Shown one piece after another: positions 39,301 to 48,605 of a DNA stretch of 64,000 nt; the stretch's first letter is position 1, and each line of letters opens with the position of its first letter. Source of the DNA: Prochlorococcus sp. AG-412-P08. GTDB lineage: Bacteria; Cyanobacteriota; Cyanobacteriia; PCC-6307; Cyanobiaceae. Position numbers and translations under genes: made by a program. The notes below the pieces were generated by a model. It had not been told where the DNA came from. It did no database searches and saw only the letters and a list, made by a program, of their open reading frames with translations. The stretch lies in NCBI GenBank assembly GCA_003214695.1, contig QCLI01000004.1, positions 62,001-126,000 on the forward strand, written 5' to 3'.

Positions 39301-40318
39301 TTTTCCCGAACAAGGTTGGGATTATGAAGACCCGCTAATCCTTTTCATTCAGGATAAGAAATCCCCAGCAAGTAAAATACTTGAAACAGGATTACCCAAA
39401 GGTCTTTCTTTTATAGCGTTTGATGCTTTTAAACTTAACTTAGGAGCAGATCTCAAACTATCCTCACCACCAATTGCAAACTTTGTAGTTAACGGCAGCC
39501 TGATACTTAATGGACCCTTAAGTGATGATCTTGAGCTAACAGGTGTCCTTCGTCTCGAAAAAGGAAGGGTTAATCTCTTCACGACAACTTTTGATCTTGA
39601 CAAGAGCCAACCAAATATCGCCTTGTTTGCTCCTTCAATGGGCTTGATCCCTTATTTAGATGTAGCTTTAATCACTCGTGTCCCAGATGTCATACAGGAT
39701 CCTAGCCTATTGTCAGAATCTAATGATTTTGTATTGAATAGTTCTGGGGTCGCTGGTATTGGAGGCTCTAGGTTCGTAAAAGTTAAGCTTACAGCTTCTG
39801 GACCTGCAGACAGAGTATCGGAAAATTTTCAGTTACGTAGCACACCTCCTTTGCCCAGTAGTCAGCTCTTAGATTTAATTGGTGGGAACTCATTATCTAT
39901 GCTTATGAGTGGTAGTGAGAAACAAGTTCTAGTGGATATGTTAAACAGATCCTTTCTTTCTCCTGTTTTAGGTGACCTGACTTCTGGTTTTAATGACAAG
40001 ATTCAGGTTTCCTTATATCCAGCTTTTGTTTCAGCTAATTATTCTTCTAATGAAGAAAGTGATGGTAGTGATCAAGATCAGTCGGACAGTTCAGAAGTTG
40101 ACTCAACTAATTTATATTCAAAGCAAGCTTGGGTTGCAGAACTAGGCCTTGATTTATCAGAAAAAATAAATTTGTCAGTTCAAGCAACTCCAAATCGTAA
40201 GGACATTCCACCTCAGGGTATCGTCACATATCAACTTAATTCTAATATAGGAGTCTTAGGCGCATTAGATAAGGAATTTAATTGGCAGGGTGAATTACAG
40301 CTGTTTATTAGGTATTAA
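36335..40318 (+). CDS. tamB: TamB/DUF490-family envelope protein
   Basis: A 1327-residue protein with one N-terminal membrane anchor (about residues 12-30) and a long beta-rich body, ending in a DUF490 domain (about 1000-1327) with DKSQPNIALFAPSMGLIPYLDVA and LLDLIGGNSLSMLMSG. TamB links inner and outer membranes in outer-membrane protein or lipid transport. The cyanobacterial form is the relative of plastid TIC236. The GTG start at 36335 is directly preceded by AGGA, and an earlier alternative is not needed. Confidence 0.92.
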   Translation: MKFNPRKIKRLGLIGALTFLGGFCIYVATDRYVSQFIENSRPQLQDQLSKQLGHPLVIGPYKGLRAWGLSLGPSKILKGYEDPSTVSVSSLKVQFAPIASFLNWRPVLIFSPKQARLHLDPNVNGQYWVLGTGENSGSKNLDLRIRLDNSSKVFLDSSKEAIRAKVNASFVVPQKRIRGAISFVFPDNGSLHFEGNGYWDRLSFLGKIRFSDFNLDNLQSSTFSRYNYIADGRVNANMQLGVQKSRFICKGRLNLDNFYLSSLDSSKSTLLSKETAINCRNRSLEILPAQFKYGLWNIDLKGKMPIRSRSFSKLNLLASVWLNNNSDSALNIDTSLPLLLEEQGLSFGDLLAELSLNAFPLSSIEPIIGTAISGTINAAGSLKGSFPSLTTNLSVELNNPQIAGLVRLQEKWTGNFIGFPDGGGELTMSSDVGAVPGKLKASLNNNWSLNRLLINRLGGSVAVEQVESGYSWKANDFRLDRIEVALPPKRSFERVFGKLIGQGTLLTDPFLVEGQISYRFPRIFGVNLREAKLNGTYSNNNYSLTGVITPPDKGKILVKAEGVVGGPIKANALAKGISPSWLTDSSLKISEFNVAPKVAIGTAKTLEGLSLISLKDSLDNQLGNWDLSRVFVETYKRQNTTRKIINPTQLAGSLDAEADFEGSSVSDLKVEVKASGRIWIKGDDIDAIEIKPFSASFKSFSFKDSGEFSVLNLPISVLSLFFSSPPSITGMFGVTGNYNYKKKLSGLSAELILSDARLAEKEIFLRRGKIFISRSLLEVDISLKEASAKETIDISGQLPLTLGTPMDIKVESHGDGLSFLDGLTDDLITWKSGDSDLRLFIRGNLNKPIANGYLVVSKGSFLFKEKLVENFESKIVFDFDRLFVEQLTANVGENGIVNSYGGLPLLASDSIEDESLNINLQRIFFKQRASTFKVTSDLDVKGAVVKPLIGGVMTIEEGVISTKRSGSSEKKSDQNDRSLSKINLDSSEVFPEQGWDYEDPLILFIQDKKSPASKILETGLPKGLSFIAFDAFKLNLGADLKLSSPPIANFVVNGSLILNGPLSDDLELTGVLRLEKGRVNLFTTTFDLDKSQPNIALFAPSMGLIPYLDVALITRVPDVIQDPSLLSESNDFVLNSSGVAGIGGSRFVKVKLTASGPADRVSENFQLRSTPPLPSSQLLDLIGGNSLSMLMSGSEKQVLVDMLNRSFLSPVLGDLTSGFNDKIQVSLYPAFVSANYSSNEESDGSDQDQSDSSEVDSTNLYSKQAWVAELGLDLSEKINLSVQATPNRKDIPPQGIVTYQLNSNIGVLGALDKEFNWQGELQLFIRY

Positions 40319-40351
40319 AATTGATTGAACATTTATTATTCTCCGTTGAAA

Positions 40352-40373
40352 ATAGCAAGTGTTTTATTGCTAT
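40352..40373. repeat. Short hairpin downstream of tamB
   Basis: ATAGCAA (40352-40358) and TTGCTAT (40367-40373) form a 7-base stem with an 8-base loop, 34 bases past the tamB stop. There is no following T run, so it is at best a weak terminator or an mRNA end structure. It sits in the 175-base gap before proA. Confidence 0.35.
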
Positions 40374-40493
40374 AGCGGATCTGTTGAATGCTCGTTAATA
40401 ACACTTTTTCTATGAATCAGTTTTTTGATTTGCATAGTTTTTATAGTTTGAATACTAATTTTGAGGCAGGATAGAGCTTAGATTTACTGACAA

Positions 40494-41804
40494 ATGAAAA
40501 AAAGCACTCCAGTTCCATACCCCTCTGATGACTTGTTATTGAGTTCTTCTAGAGTTCGTGAAGCTTCTGTGTCGTTAGGACAATGCTCAAATGAGCAACG
40601 ACAGCAGGCATTAACTGCTATGGCTGATGCCTTAACTTCACATGCAAAAAGCATCATCGAAGCAAATCTAGAGGATCTTGCTAGATCTGAATTAACCGGT
40701 CTTAACAAGTCATTGTTAGCAAGATTAAGACTTGATGATGAGAAGTTGACGCTTGCAATCGAAGGAGTTAGGCAGGTAGCGGCATTGCCTGATCCTATTG
40801 GTTTACGTCAATTACATCGTGAATTGGCAGATAATCTTTATTTGCAACGAATTACAGTTCCATTGGGTGTTCTTGGGGTGATCTTTGAATCAAGACCAGA
40901 TGCAGTAATTCAGATAGCATCACTCGCTATCCGCTCTGGCAATGGAGCCATACTAAAAGGTGGCAGTGAAGCTAAGCTTACTAACGAGGCAATTGTTATA
41001 GCTCTAAAAGAAGGATTAAGTACAACAGATGTAAAACCAGAGTCGATATCATTGTTGACTACTCGAGAAGAAAGCTTGAGCCTGCTCCGATTAGATGGAA
41101 TTGTAGATCTTATTATTCCTCGAGGGAGCAATGAGCTCGTTAGATATATCCAGGACAATACAAGAATACCAGTCCTAGGTCATGCTGATGGTATTTGTCA
41201 TCTTTACATAGATTCTGAGGTCGATTTGTCACAAGCATTAGCTATTTCTATAGATTCAAAATGCCAGTATCCAGCAGCTTGCAATTCAGTTGAGACATTG
41301 CTTTTGCATAAAGATATAGCTGCTTCCTTCCTTGAAATTGCTATACCAGCATATCGGAAATTAAATGTTGTTCTTTTGGGAGATGATCTATCGAGATCTT
41401 ATGGAATTTCTACTAAGGCAGAAGAAGAAGATTGGTCTACAGAATATCTTGACTTGAAACTTTCAGTAAAAGTTGTCTCTAATCTAGATGAAGCTTTAGC
41501 CCATATACGTAGATATGGTTCTAGGCATACTGATGCTATTGCCTCAAGGAATAAGCAGACGGCTCAGAAGTTTCTTCGCTCAGTAGATAGTTCAGGTGTT
41601 TACCACAACTGTTCGACGAGGTTCGCAGATGGATTTCGTTATGGGTTTGGAGCAGAGGTTGGTATTAGCACCCAGACCTTGCCACCAAGAGGTCCTGTTG
41701 GTCTTGATGGGTTAGTGACCTATCGATATTATTTAGAAGGCGATGGACATCTTGCAGCTGATTTTGCTTCTGGCTTAAGTTCTTTTTCGCATAAAGACTT
41801 TTAA
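40494..41804 (+). CDS. proA: Gamma-glutamyl phosphate reductase
   Basis: Reduces gamma-glutamyl phosphate to glutamate-5-semialdehyde with NADPH, the second step of proline synthesis. The catalytic cysteine is in [15 protein letters not shown], and [29 protein letters not shown] and [11 protein letters not shown] are family landmarks. At 436 residues it is full length. The last codons precede folB by a single base, so the two are a tight pair. ProB is not in this window. Confidence 0.96.
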   Translation: MKKSTPVPYPSDDLLLSSSRVREASVSLGQCSNEQRQQALTAMADALTSHAKSIIEANLEDLARSELTGLNKSLLARLRLDDEKLTLAIEGVRQVAALPDPIGLRQLHRELADNLYLQRITVPLGVLGVIFESRPDAVIQIASLAIRSGNGAILKGGSEAKLTNEAIVIALKEGLSTTDVKPESISLLTTREESLSLLRLDGIVDLIIPRGSNELVRYIQDNTRIPVLGHADGICHLYIDSEVDLSQALAISIDSKCQYPAACNSVETLLLHKDIAASFLEIAIPAYRKLNVVLLGDDLSRSYGISTKAEEEDWSTEYLDLKLSVKVVSNLDEALAHIRRYGSRHTDAIASRNKQTAQKFLRSVDSSGVYHNCSTRFADGFRYGFGAEVGISTQTLPPRGPVGLDGLVTYRYYLEGDGHLAADFASGLSSFSHKDF

Positions 41805-41805
41805 A

Positions 41806-42189
41806 GTGACCAAGAAAGATAAGCTTAGCTCTATTCATATTGAGAGCCTTAACCTCTGGTCACATGTAGGAGTATTGGATCATGAACGTTTGTTAGGACA
41901 ATCTTTCCTTTTAGATTTCACTATTTGGATTGATCTAGAAACCGCCGCATTGAATGATGACCTCTCGAAAACGGCTGACTATAGCCTTGCTATTAAAAGC
42001 ATTCAACAACTATCATTGGAAATTAACTGCTTGACAATTGAACATTTCAGTGAGCGTATTCTGGAAAAGATTGAAGCCTTATATGGTGATGTCCCTATTC
42101 AAATTACATTACAAAAATCTAGCCCACCGATAGATGGCTTTAATGGCAGTGTCTCGATAACAAGAAGTAGGAATTTACATTTAATATAA
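41806..42189 (+). CDS. folB: Dihydroneopterin aldolase
   Basis: Converts dihydroneopterin to 6-hydroxymethyl-dihydropterin in folate synthesis. At 127 residues it is full length. The conserved features are HVGVLDHERLLGQSF near the N-terminus, YSLAIKSIQ, and IEHFSERILEKIEALYGD, followed by ITLQKSSPPI with the usual K-x-x-x-P. The start is GTG at 41806, one base after the proA stop. It shares an operon with proA. Confidence 0.93.
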   Translation: MTKKDKLSSIHIESLNLWSHVGVLDHERLLGQSFLLDFTIWIDLETAALNDDLSKTADYSLAIKSIQQLSLEINCLTIEHFSERILEKIEALYGDVPIQITLQKSSPPIDGFNGSVSITRSRNLHLI

Positions 42190-42200
42190 TTTCTTTGGGT

Positions 42201-42803
42201 ATGCTAACTAGACCATTAATTTTAGTGCATGGATTATGGAATACTCCGAATGTTTTTAGGCGTCTCGAATTATGCTTAGAACAACCCTCTTCAATGGTGT
42301 TTGCACCTTTCTTACCTCATGGTTGTGGTAGAAAAGACATCAGATCATTAGCTAAGAGCTTAGGTAAACATATTGACGCTCGTTTTGGATCTGCTGGCTC
42401 CATAGATTTGCTAGGGTTTTCTATGGGTGGGTTGATTTCGAGAGTTTGGTTGCAGGAGATGAAGGGTTATGAAAGAACTATTCGTTTTTTTAGTATTGGG
42501 AGTCCTCATCAAGGAACATATACGGCACAGCTAGTTCCAGATCATTTATTTGCTGGCATAGCAGAGATGAAGCATGGTAGTGATTTCCTAAAGTCTTTAA
42601 ATGTTTCTTCAAATTACCTACAAGGGATTGAGTGTAGAAGTTATTTTACTCATTGGGATTTGATGGCCTTCCCTGGTTATCGCTCAGTTTTGCCTTTTGG
42701 CTCTATCATCCCAATACCAGTGCTTACTCATAAGGGCCTGATTAAGAATTTTAATGCTATCAATTTGATTGCGAGTGACATCCTAGGAAGATCGATGGTT
42801 TAA
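42201..42803 (+). CDS. Alpha/beta-fold lipase-like hydrolase
   Basis: A short alpha/beta hydrolase of 200 residues from ATG 42201; a TTG two codons earlier is less likely. ILVHGLWNTPNVF is the oxyanion H-G turn and LLGFSMGGLISRVWL is the nucleophile elbow G-x-S-x-G. GSPHQGTYTAQLV matches the lid/oxyanion region of triacylglycerol-lipase-like proteins. The catalytic histidine is probably in VLTHKGLIKNF. No signal peptide is seen, so it may act in the cytosol. The 3' end overlaps the convergent prlC by 21 bases. Confidence 0.82.
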   Translation: MLTRPLILVHGLWNTPNVFRRLELCLEQPSSMVFAPFLPHGCGRKDIRSLAKSLGKHIDARFGSAGSIDLLGFSMGGLISRVWLQEMKGYERTIRFFSIGSPHQGTYTAQLVPDHLFAGIAEMKHGSDFLKSLNVSSNYLQGIECRSYFTHWDLMAFPGYRSVLPFGSIIPIPVLTHKGLIKNFNAINLIASDILGRSMV

Positions 42804-44915
42804 TCCAGAGTGTCGTATTAATGCTTCAGTTGTTGCCTGCCTGCCCCTAAATAATTCATATATTTCGGCTGGATGTCTACTCCCACCTAGACTAAGGATT
42901 GTTTCCCTGAAATGATTCCCTATTTCCTTAACTTTTTCTTCATTTTCTAATCCGGCTTCCTCAAATGAAGAAAAGGCATCTGCACTTAAAACTTCTGCCC
43001 ACTTATATGAGTAGTAGCCGGCAGAATACCCCCCAGCAAAAATATGGCTAAAGCTACAGAGAAATTTATCTTCGGGAATAGGAGTCATTACACACGTATA
43101 TTTGGCTACCTCTCTTCGCAATTCATCAGGGCTTACCCCTATCTCCTTATCCCAGATGCTATGAAGTTTTAGATCAGTTAACGCAAAATGAATTTGTCTA
43201 AGTGTGCTAAGACCTGAATTAAATTTTTGATTCTGAAGTAATTTTAAAAAATCATCATCTGGCAATGATTCACTTGTTATCCAGTGGTTAGCAATATCCT
43301 TCATGGTTTGTTTGTCTAAGCACCAATTCTCCATAAATTGACTTGGTAACTCAACGGCGTCCCATTCAATATTGTTTATACCAGCAGCTTGAGGATACTC
43401 AACAGTAGTAAGCATATGTTGTAGACCATGACCAAATTCGTGGAAGAGTGTTCTAACTTCTTCAAAGCTCATTAGGCTAGGTGTATCAGCAGTTGGCGGT
43501 GTCTGATTGCAAATCAAATATGCTACGGGTAAGACAATTTCACCATTTTCTTTGGTGGTTTTTGTTAAGCATTCGTCCATCCATGCCCCACTTCTCTTGG
43601 AAGAAGGTCTTGAATATGGGTCTAGATAGAACGATGCTATGTGAGAACCGTCAGTATCATGAACATCGAATAGTTGAACATCTTCATGCCAGACAGGATA
43701 ATTTTTTTTGCTTGGATTTATAGTTATATCAAACAACCTTTCGCATACTTTAAATAGGCCTGCTAACACTTGTGGAAGAGGAAACCATTCCCTAAGGGTT
43801 TCTTGGTTAAGATCAAATAGATTTTCTCTGAACTTCTCTTCCCAGTAGCTTATATCCCATTGAGCGAGTTTAAGGTTATTGTTTCCAGTGGTTTTTTTTG
43901 CGAAATCTTGTAGTCTCTCTAACTCTCTAGTGGCTGCAATGATTGCTGGTTCTCTAATTTCTTCAAGTAGTTTTTCAACTTGTTGAACATCTTTCGCCAT
44001 TTTATTAGCAAGACTTACTTGTGCCCAGTTATCAAAGCCAAGTAACCTCGATTGTTCTTTTTTAAGTATAAGTATTTCATTGATCACTTTTTCATTGCTT
44101 AGATTGCCGCTACTAGCTCGACTTATAAATGCTTTATATAAAGTCTCACGTAAAGAGCGATTTTTTGCATATGTCATAAAGGGTATATATGTTGGAATGT
44201 CTAATCCAAGTAGCCATGGACCATCCTCGTGAGCCCTTTCATTCTCATCTTCTAAGGCTGAGGAACTAGATTCTTTGGCAGCTTGAGACATAGCTATGAG
44301 ATTCCGTTTTGGGAGCCCCTCAACTTCTTCAACGTCAGTAAGAAGAATGTTCCATTGATTTGTGGCATCCAATAGGTTATTGCTAAACAAGGTAGATAAT
44401 TCAGCTAATCGCTCGCTATTCTTATTAAAGTCTTTTTGTTCTTTCCCTTCTAATCCAACTCCTCTCGTTTTCATTGAGAGAAGCTGTGACTGAAGTATTC
44501 TCTCTTGTGTTTTATCCAATGTGTCTTTACTTTTCTCTGCAATGGATGATAAGGATTTAAAGAGTATGTTGCTTTGACCTAATCGATTCGAGAAACGAAT
44601 TATTTGCGACTGTTGAGAAGCATATGCTTTTCGTAATTCAGATGTGTTTGACACCCCATTTAAATGAGATACAGTCCCCCAACTCCAACGAAGCCGCTCT
44701 TCGATTTTATTTAAAGGCTTTAAAACATCATCCCATTTTAGAATCTGCTTGGCTCTTAATTTGTTCTCTAGGTCAGCCTCTAATAGAGAAAATTCGTTAT
44801 TTAGTTGATTTAACAAAACCGGAATCGAACTTTCTACTTCCTGGAATGTAATGTTCTTGAAGTCAGGTAGCCCTTCTCCTGCTAATAAAGGTGATATAGT
44901 TGATTGATTTTTCAT
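42783..44915 (-). CDS. prlC: M3 family oligopeptidase (PrlC/oligopeptidase A-like)
   Basis: A zinc metallopeptidase of 710 residues that degrades oligopeptides in the cytosol. The active site is LFHEFGHGLQHML (H-E-x-x-H) with the third ligand in the downstream EWDAVELPSQFMENW. The substrate-loop region PAGYYSYKWAEVL-like sequence GYSAGYYSYKWAEVLSADAF is present near the C-terminus. It starts directly after ndhD on the same strand (spacing of one base), implying one transcript with ndhD. Confidence 0.94.
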   Translation of the reverse strand: MKNQSTISPLLAGEGLPDFKNITFQEVESSIPVLLNQLNNEFSLLEADLENKLRAKQILKWDDVLKPLNKIEERLRWSWGTVSHLNGVSNTSELRKAYASQQSQIIRFSNRLGQSNILFKSLSSIAEKSKDTLDKTQERILQSQLLSMKTRGVGLEGKEQKDFNKNSERLAELSTLFSNNLLDATNQWNILLTDVEEVEGLPKRNLIAMSQAAKESSSSALEDENERAHEDGPWLLGLDIPTYIPFMTYAKNRSLRETLYKAFISRASSGNLSNEKVINEILILKKEQSRLLGFDNWAQVSLANKMAKDVQQVEKLLEEIREPAIIAATRELERLQDFAKKTTGNNNLKLAQWDISYWEEKFRENLFDLNQETLREWFPLPQVLAGLFKVCERLFDITINPSKKNYPVWHEDVQLFDVHDTDGSHIASFYLDPYSRPSSKRSGAWMDECLTKTTKENGEIVLPVAYLICNQTPPTADTPSLMSFEEVRTLFHEFGHGLQHMLTTVEYPQAAGINNIEWDAVELPSQFMENWCLDKQTMKDIANHWITSESLPDDDFLKLLQNQKFNSGLSTLRQIHFALTDLKLHSIWDKEIGVSPDELRREVAKYTCVMTPIPEDKFLCSFSHIFAGGYSAGYYSYKWAEVLSADAFSSFEEAGLENEEKVKEIGNHFRETILSLGGSRHPAEIYELFRGRQATTEALIRHSGLNHRSS

Positions 44916-46487
44916 TTAATTCAACGGAATTATATGTACAAATGCAATAAGTTTATGAACAGCTAAATTGTTAGCTATTGCATTGCTAGAATTTTCAAAT
45001 ATATCAGTTGCAATTCTAGGCCAAAAGCCTATTAATAACGTTGGCGTCAAAAGACTTAGTGCGATAAAAAGCTCCCTTGAATTCATTTCGTCTACCATTG
45101 CTAGTGCTGGTATCCTTGGGCCGAAGAACACTCTTCGACACATGGAAAGGAGGTATATTGGTGTTAGTACTAGGCCAATTGCAGCAATTAAGATTGAGAT
45201 AGATCTAAATGACGATGAGAACATGTCTTGACTTGTTATTCCAAGAAAGATTGTTATTTCGCTTACAAAACCACTCATACCTGGAAGGGCTAGAGATGCG
45301 AGTGAACTTGTTAGGAACAGTGCAAAAGTTATAGGTAGAGCTTTTGCAAGTCCACCCATGTTGGGAATTGATAGCGTGTTCGTTCTTTCATAAAAAGAGC
45401 CAGTTACAAAGAACATGGCAGCAGCAATTAACCCATGACTGATCATTTGAAGCATCGCCCCATTTATTCCAAGTGTATTTATTGCACCTATCCCAACTAA
45501 AACAAATCCCATATGACTTACAGAACTACAGGCAATTCTGCGTTTAACATTATCTTGTGCAAAGGCATTTAGTGCTCCATAAATGATATTTACTATTCCT
45601 ATTATTATTAAGGCTGGTGCTAATTGTAGATGAATTTCAGGGAACATTTGAATATTAAATCTTATTAGAGCATATCCACCCATTTTTAACAGTATTCCAG
45701 CTAGAAGCATTGAGACAGGAGCATTAGCCTCTCCATGGGCATCAGGAAGCCAAGTATGAAGTGGAAAAATAGGTAACTTTACTCCAAAGCCAATTAAGAA
45801 TCCTAAATAACACAATAAGCCAAAGGTTCCTGAGGGAGACCTTGTTGCTAACTCTGTAAGATTCAATGAGAAATCATTTCCTGATAAAGCTAAAGCAAGT
45901 CCACTTATAAGTATTAAAAGAGATGCTAGTGCTGTATAAAGTATAAATTTGGTTGCAGCATATAATCTCCTTTTTCCTCCCCATATTGCAATTAATAGGT
46001 ATACAGGTACAAGTTCTAATTCCCATGCAAGGAAGAAAAGTAGGAAATCTTGAGAGAGAAATACTAAACATTGAGCCGAAGCTTGAATTAGTAAGAGAGA
46101 AAAATACAGCTTTGGTTTATTAGTAATTTTCCAACTTGCTGTAGCAGCTAGAAGAGTTATTAATCCACTTAATGCAACTAGAGGAGCAGATATACCGTCA
46201 ATTCCAAGTGACCATTCAAGGCCAATAGCTGGAAGCCAATCAACTCGTTCTATTAACTGAAGACCACTTTCTTTGTTGTCAAAGAGTTTACTCAGAACGA
46301 GTAAAATTATTAAAAAATCTGCTGAAAGAAAAATTATTGCACAGTTTCGGAAATTAACTAAATTATTTTCAGATTCATTTGGAAGAAACTGAAGCGTTAG
46401 AGCGCCAATAGCTGGAAGAAGAATTATTAACGAAAGCCAAGGAAAGTTTTCGATGGACGCAGATGAAGTAAGGAGAATTGCGTCCAT
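44916..46487 (-). CDS. ndhD: NAD(P)H dehydrogenase-like complex subunit 4 (NdhD)
   Basis: A proton-pumping antiporter-like subunit of the thylakoid NDH-1 complex, which drives cyclic electron flow and respiration. The 523 residues form about 14 membrane spans. Typical signatures are [38 protein letters not shown] (with the functional glutamate), [32 protein letters not shown], and [14 protein letters not shown]. Whether it is NdhD1 or D2 cannot be decided here, though picocyanobacteria usually keep the D1 type. It precedes prlC. Confidence 0.95.
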   Translation of the reverse strand: MDAILLTSSASIENFPWLSLIILLPAIGALTLQFLPNESENNLVNFRNCAIIFLSADFLIILLVLSKLFDNKESGLQLIERVDWLPAIGLEWSLGIDGISAPLVALSGLITLLAATASWKITNKPKLYFSLLLIQASAQCLVFLSQDFLLFFLAWELELVPVYLLIAIWGGKRRLYAATKFILYTALASLLILISGLALALSGNDFSLNLTELATRSPSGTFGLLCYLGFLIGFGVKLPIFPLHTWLPDAHGEANAPVSMLLAGILLKMGGYALIRFNIQMFPEIHLQLAPALIIIGIVNIIYGALNAFAQDNVKRRIACSSVSHMGFVLVGIGAINTLGINGAMLQMISHGLIAAAMFFVTGSFYERTNTLSIPNMGGLAKALPITFALFLTSSLASLALPGMSGFVSEITIFLGITSQDMFSSSFRSISILIAAIGLVLTPIYLLSMCRRVFFGPRIPALAMVDEMNSRELFIALSLLTPTLLIGFWPRIATDIFENSSNAIANNLAVHKLIAFVHIIPLN

Positions 46488-46549
46488 AATCTAGAAGAGA
46501 ATGAAAATAAACTTTATCAGCTCTTGTGCGGTTTTGTAAGTAGAATTAC

Positions 46550-47494
46550 TTACTGTTTGTCAGGGGACCAGGACGACCCCATTGTTTGAAGGCTTAGCAA
46601 AGGAGCTCGACTTGCGACACCTTCGCTTTCCCAAGCTCTAACCATAGCCTGGCTAATGGCCTTCCCCTTGTCTTCTTTGCATAAGGCAAGAATACTTGGA
46701 CCTGCGCCACTTATGGCGCACCCAAATGCGCCTGCTTCAATAGCAGCTTGGCAGACAGTAGGCCCTCCTTTTATTAATTTCCATCTGTAAGGTTCATGCA
46801 GTCGATCATGCATTCCATCTGTGATTAGGTCTGATCTTCCTGTTCTGAGACCATGAAGTAACATGGTTAGAGCTCCAAGATTCATTACTGCATCTGATAC
46901 AGGCACTGTCTTAGGCATTACGCGTCTTGCTTCGCTAGTGCTCAACCTTAAGGAAGGGATAGCAACTACAGCTTTTATAGATTTGTCCCAGTCACACTTG
47001 ACAACTCTCCACCTTTGGGAAGCTGCTTTTGCGGTAAAACATAAACCTCCAAGTAGAGAAGGAACAACATTGTCTGGGTGCCCTTCTATGTCAATTGCAA
47101 GTTCTAGAAGTTTTTCTTTGCTTAAGGGATCATTTAGAAGCGCATTTGCTCCTACTAAACCTGCAACAATTGCTGTTGCACTGCTGCCTAAACCTCGAGC
47201 AGGAGGAACGGCTAATTTAACTCTTGCTTCTAATGCAAAGGGTTCTATTGCAGCTGTTTGCCATACTCTTTGTGCAGCTCGGTAAAACAGATTTTCTGGC
47301 CCCCCTCTTAAATGATTTCCTTCTGTACTCTCCATAATTAATTCAAATCTTTCGCTAGCCCCTTCTATTCTCATTATCGAAAAGTGGTTTTTCAATCCTA
47401 AGGCTGCTCCTAGACAGTCAAAACCAGGTCCTAGGTTTGCGGTGGTCGAGGGAACTTCCACTAAAACTTTCTTGCCTATGGGCGGCTGGGTCAT
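46550..47494 (-). CDS. thrB: Homoserine kinase
   Basis: A GHMP-family kinase that phosphorylates homoserine on the threonine pathway. The GHMP ATP loop is PPARGLGSSATAIVAGLVGAN, with VPSTTANLGPGFDCLG at the N-terminus and GCAISGAGPSILAL at the C-terminus. At 314 residues it is full length. It lies 5 bases after glk on the same strand, so the two are likely one transcript. Confidence 0.96.
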   Translation of the reverse strand: MTQPPIGKKVLVEVPSTTANLGPGFDCLGAALGLKNHFSIMRIEGASERFELIMESTEGNHLRGGPENLFYRAAQRVWQTAAIEPFALEARVKLAVPPARGLGSSATAIVAGLVGANALLNDPLSKEKLLELAIDIEGHPDNVVPSLLGGLCFTAKAASQRWRVVKCDWDKSIKAVVAIPSLRLSTSEARRVMPKTVPVSDAVMNLGALTMLLHGLRTGRSDLITDGMHDRLHEPYRWKLIKGGPTVCQAAIEAGAFGCAISGAGPSILALCKEDKGKAISQAMVRAWESEGVASRAPLLSLQTMGSSWSPDKQ

Positions 47495-47499
47495 TATTT

Positions 47500-48549
47500 T
47501 TACTTATTTAAATTAAGTGTGGAATTGGAATCGACCATTAAATGTGCTTTGCAAGCAGCTCCAAATAATCCTGATTCTGGGTCTGTAAGGACCATTATTG
47601 GTAATTTCTCAAGATAATCTGAGAAACGCCCTTTGTTTTTGAATGCACTGAGGAATATTTCTGAACGGAAATTTGCCAAATGTTTCACGGCTGTGCCTCC
47701 CCCAATCCATAGGCCAGCAGAACAAAGATCATGAAGTGCCAAATCACCAGCGGCCGATCCATATGCACTAAGCCAAATTCTTATTACTTGTTTCATTAAA
47801 TGATCACCTGCTTTTGCAGCATCGCATATTATCTGTGAATCATTGTTTTCTAAGTTTATATTTAAATTTCTTGAATTGATATATTCGATTAAATCTTTGT
47901 GTTCAGAATCTTCTTTTGAGAGTCGCCAGTTGGCTATATTTACAAGACCTTTGCCACTAATGACTCTTTCAATTGATACTCTTTTTAAATTCATATTATT
48001 CTTTAACCATTGAGATAGTTCCCATTCACTTTGAGTTCTTGGCGCAAATTCCTGATGTCCACCTTCACTCGCAAGGGCTTTTATTTCACCTTTAGAAATT
48101 ATACCCTTAGCTACCCCAAGACCAGTTCCAGCTCCAATTATAGCTACAACGTTATTTTGATTGGTTTGCTCTCCTTTAGGTGATTGAATTACTTTAAACT
48201 GATGTTTCTCAAGGAAAGGAATTGCATAAATAAGGCATGAGAAATCATTGGTAATTGATAGGTCATTGATTTTTGTACTTCTTACAAGGTTGCTTTTAGT
48301 TAATTCCCATTTAAGATTAGTTAATCTTACTTTTTCATTGACAATATTTCCTGCTACTCCTATGCATGCTCGTTTAGGATAGTCGATATTAGAAGGTAAT
48401 TTCATAAAAAAATCATCTAGGATTAAATCAAAACTTTCCCAGGCAGATGATAAATAACGGACTTTGTGCAATTGTCGAATTTTCCCATCAAAAGTATAAA
48501 TACCAAGAAGTATTTTTGTTCCTCCAATATCAACAGCTAAGAGATTCAT
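47500..48549 (-). CDS. glk: Glucokinase
   Basis: An ATP-dependent glucose kinase (ROK-distant glucokinase family). The phosphate motif is AVDIGGTKILLGIY at the N-terminus, a second glycine-rich block is IIGAGTGLGVAKG, and the acidic EGGHQEFAPR segment carries the glucose-binding residues of bacterial glucokinases. IGGGTAVKHL lies near the C-terminus. At 349 residues it is slightly longer than E. coli Glk (321). It probably channels glucose from glycogen or uptake into glycolysis. Confidence 0.92.
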   Translation of the reverse strand: MNLLAVDIGGTKILLGIYTFDGKIRQLHKVRYLSSAWESFDLILDDFFMKLPSNIDYPKRACIGVAGNIVNEKVRLTNLKWELTKSNLVRSTKINDLSITNDFSCLIYAIPFLEKHQFKVIQSPKGEQTNQNNVVAIIGAGTGLGVAKGIISKGEIKALASEGGHQEFAPRTQSEWELSQWLKNNMNLKRVSIERVISGKGLVNIANWRLSKEDSEHKDLIEYINSRNLNINLENNDSQIICDAAKAGDHLMKQVIRIWLSAYGSAAGDLALHDLCSAGLWIGGGTAVKHLANFRSEIFLSAFKNKGRFSDYLEKLPIMVLTDPESGLFGAACKAHLMVDSNSTLNLNK

Positions 48550-48605
48550 TATAACTTATGTATAAATAGTTAAATCAAATTAGTTTTTTATAGATTGAAA
48601 TCATT

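Noticed and set aside
40389-40475. Possible 28-residue ORF between tamB and proA
   Set aside because: It begins at an ATG (MLVNNTFSMNQ) and ends at TAG, but is short, lacks a ribosome-binding site and resembles random AT-rich sequence.
46863-47285. 140-codon plus-strand frame opposite thrB
   Set aside because: It covers the conserved GHMP kinase core on the other strand and shows no domain; best read as an antisense shadow.
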